Assembly: GCA_001247695.2 (NCBI GenBank)
Contig: LGRX02035195.1
Coordinates: 1 to 64,000 of the forward strand
DNA: 64,000 nt
Source: Cymbomonas tetramitiformis
Taxonomy: Eukaryota; Chlorophyta; Pyramimonadophyceae; Pyramimonadales; Pyramimonadaceae
Direction: 5' to 3'
Of the stretch, positions 61,862 to 64,000 are shown in pieces (positions within the stretch are counted from its first letter, which is position 1; every line of letters starts with the position of its first letter). The notes under the pieces are model-generated. The model had not been told where the DNA came from. It saw only the letters and a program-made list of their open reading frames with translations, and ran no database searches. The position numbers were made by a program, and so were the translations under genes.

Positions 61862-62045
61862 TACTGCACCATATAGGTACAGATTTTTCCTTCTCCTTAC
61901 CATAGTCCTTGCCTCATGGCCGTAACGATAATCGTATGTCGAGATGAGTGTATGACGAACAAGTCGCATTTGTGAATGAACACGATATGGGCGAATGCGC
62001 AGTCACATAGCTGGTTTCCCGTGCTAGAGCGCTAGACGCCAGTGA

Positions 62046-62344
62046 GATCATAAGATCAACAAATTCAATTGTGTCATTCAGCGTGTGACATGTCATGTCG
62101 TAACTCAGAATTTTTTCTGACAGTATATTTTTTCCAAAGTTTGGAACCAAGGGGGAATCAAACCCGCCGTCCACAAATTACCGGATTGTTGTGCTATCAT
62201 TGCACCATTGGTTCGATATATACTCAGATAAATTCATCATCACTGTCCTTATGGGAGCAGTAATCATTTCTTTTTCATTACAATTATTGCATCTTCAACT
62301 TCAATTCTTCAAGTCTTCCCATTCAGCGTTAGTACGGCGTGTAG
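62046..62344 (-). repeat. 299-bp direct repeat, copy 2
   Basis: Near-identical to 61563-61861. Its end, GTACGGCGTGTAG, is directly followed by coding-like sequence. Confidence 0.95.
62144..62214 (-). tRNA. tRNA-like cloverleaf (possible pseudogene), copy 2
   Basis: Identical to the copy at 61661-61731 as far as I can read, with the same strengths and the same faults (C33, stem mismatches). Confidence 0.4.
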
Positions 62345-62851
62345 AGATTCCGATACGGAGTTAGAGAAGAAGATCGCGCTTCTTAAAGCGTCAGATGAGT
62401 ACGCAATTTACGCTGGGAAGCTCACGTCGCTGTCCCAGTTTTGTCCGAGAGTGACAAGAATGTGCAGTCGTACCTCGCGGCATTAATTAGTGAGCAACGC
62501 AACAGAGAAAAAGTGGATGGCAGTAAGTTCGACACAATTTTGCAATCGGTGGTGGCGCGAGAGCCCACTAAGAGGGAGCTTCAGCCGCGCCTTATTTCCT
62601 TGTCGTCGGGAGGATTTATGCACGCAAAGGCAGGTGCGGGGACAGAAGATTTGTCATGCAAACGTCAATTCGACATGGTGGATAAGGCTGAGTCGTTTTT
62701 CTTTAAGGCGAAGATAGAGTTAGAGAGGTTGTTGGAAACACAAGTGAGCTTTCAAGAAGGCCAGCTTACGGCGGTGGAGAGGATGATTGCCGAGTTAGAT
62801 GAAGGTAGTGAATATACCCCAACCGGATGTATTCGGAGTGAGCCTAAATAG
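62345..62851 (+). CDS. Coiled-coil protein, 3' part, unknown function
   Basis: Two frames join across a frameshift or unseen splice near 62432: the first reads DTELEKKIALLKASDEYAIY; the second (ATG 62441) reads SESDKNVQSYLAALISEQRN, later DKAESFFFKAKIELERLLET and LTAVERMIAELDEGSEY, ending at TAG 62849-62851. Heptad-rich charged helices predominate. The start is likely further 5' (the copy-2 repeat ends in a possible acceptor, GTGTAG). A GTAGTG donor-like site after DEG could extend the gene. No family is recognised. Confidence 0.45.
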
Positions 62852-62859
62852 GTTGACAG

Positions 62860-63063
62860 TATTCAGAATATTGAGTGTGATAAAAGTTAAAAGATATGAT
62901 ACCAAAACCTACAACCTGGGCGAAAGTCCCGAACGGTACCTAACGGCATGTGACAAAGCGGTGACACGCACGGGCAGCGGTACCCGAGTCAGACCGGACT
63001 AAGGGTCTAGTCAGTGGCCTATACCGGGACTCCCGGTCAGGGCTGCCAGGGCTAATCCGAACA
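62860..63063 (-). repeat. Lone LTR-like sequence related to G2
   Basis: It contains ACCGGGACTCCCGGTCAGGG and CTGCC exactly as in the G2 LTR, and CCGAACA at its end precedes CACCACCTCC...GGAAGGTG, an imperfect hairpin placed as in G2. The start is uncertain. It may be the 3' LTR of an element extending right, or a solo LTR with flanking remnant. Confidence 0.6.
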
Positions 63064-64000
63064 CACCACCTCCGATATGGAAGGTGTACAATTGTCCGTG
63101 CAGAAAATAGCAAGATAGTCAGTGGCTCTTGGCCAGTACATATTGAATCTACTGTGCTATTCTGTCAAGGTCCTGGTTGGACCAGATGTTTGGCACGGCT
63201 ATTATAGAACAGTAATAGCGACGTGCGAGTATATGGTGGGTGTATGAGTGCAGCAGTCTGACGACCAGAAGTGTCTGCGTGAGCTCAATGCTCCTCATAT
63301 ACTCTAGCGCTCTCACGCATCGCATGCGTTACCACCATCGAGTTGTGAACTCGAGAGCACTAGGTGAACATGACGCATCGGCCAGACAATATAGCCTTTG
63401 ATGCTCACATGTTGTTCAGTGCATGCTTGAAGCGAAGACGCGTCTTATCAGAACTATTCATCAGTTCTTCAAGACTTGTCTTGCTTCGCCATCTCGATGC
63501 CATGTCGCAAACGCGTGCATATGATGGGACAAATACTGCTAGACCCGAGCAACCTCAACACTCGCGCGTAGGTATCAAACTTGTCTTTAACATTCACATG
63601 TGTCGGTAATCATCCAGGCATATCTTAACACAGCATACGATCGTAGAGCTACAAATTTTTTGAAATTCTAATATTCTGAGATCACATGCCAAGCTCTTAT
63701 ACACAAGCCCAAATTTCCAACATGTAAAAAGATAAAAACAGCAGTAAAATATATTCATCAAAAGATCAACATAATAACCAAAAGTACGAATTATTGTACA
63801 AAACTGTGAGCAGAACTGTCTTAGCGGTCTAGCACTGGCACGCGAACAGCCACCTAGCACTTGCGAAGGCAAAGCAATAATGAGTCCTCTAGTCCTGACC
63901 TGCGGTCAGAGCTTACTTATATCCCGAGTCATTGTCACATCTGCAAAAACTGTAACAGGCTTCCGCCTTGAAATCTTCATCTAGCCAATAGAAAGTCATT
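63064..64000. other. Region without a supported gene
   Basis: A short 92-codon frame (63594-63872 minus) lacks recognisable features. The first about 30 bases may be internal sequence of the LTR element. Confidence 0.4.

Overview
This is a eukaryotic nuclear window, most likely from a plastid-bearing microalga. Two host genes have canonical GT-AG introns: one encodes a plastid-type FHA protein and the other a mitochondrial stomatin-like protein. Much of the rest is transposable elements nested in one another and a minisatellite-rich block. The repeat style and the methyltransferase-bearing chromovirus fit a green, prasinophyte-like alga, but I cannot fix the species.

Layout. 1-9.7 kb: a decayed Ty3/gypsy chromovirus (protease, RT, RNase H, adenine-MTase-like domain, integrase, chromodomain, cytosine-MTase-like domain). 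It is split by a hAT-type element (4343-6116) that carries a small secreted-protein gene, and a TA-flanked element (8373-9402) follows its last codon. 10.4-20.8 kb: a gag-only LTR element whose gag is split by a CACTA-type transposon (11863-16479) and a hAT MITE (16906-17091). Its 3' LTR is split by a second, complete gag-only LTR element (17786-20656). 21.8-22.8 kb: four-exon FHA gene. 27-30.6 kb: decayed LINE-like coding remnants, one carrying a Harbinger-like MITE. 32.4-33.7 kb: a 36-bp minisatellite lying just 3' of the stomatin-like gene SLP2 (33756-38232, minus strand, 11 exons). 38.86-48.09 kb: an ARM-repeat gene on the plus strand, head-to-head with SLP2. It is interrupted by a 6.1-kb hAT element (39599-45709), which itself contains a third gag-only LTR element and a further inverted-repeat element, and by a LINE 3' fragment (46210-47395). 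Removing each insert plus one target-site copy restores the ARM reading frame. 48.9-49.35 kb: two exons of an unknown gene. 52-60 kb: about a dozen unrelated minisatellites and a 410-base assembly gap. 60.6-64 kb: a few unknown exons, two near-identical 299-bp repeats each holding a tRNA-like cloverleaf, a coiled-coil gene end, and a lone LTR.

Main points of interest: two different methyltransferase-like domains in one retrotransposon; a family of gag-only LTR elements sharing a leader peptide, a 20-bp motif at fixed distance from the LTR and a subterminal hairpin; a hAT element whose residual protein joins a chromodomain to the hAT dimerisation domain without the catalytic core; and a secreted-protein gene carried by a hAT element. 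Several frameshifts fall in homopolymer runs, so part of the apparent decay may be assembly error.
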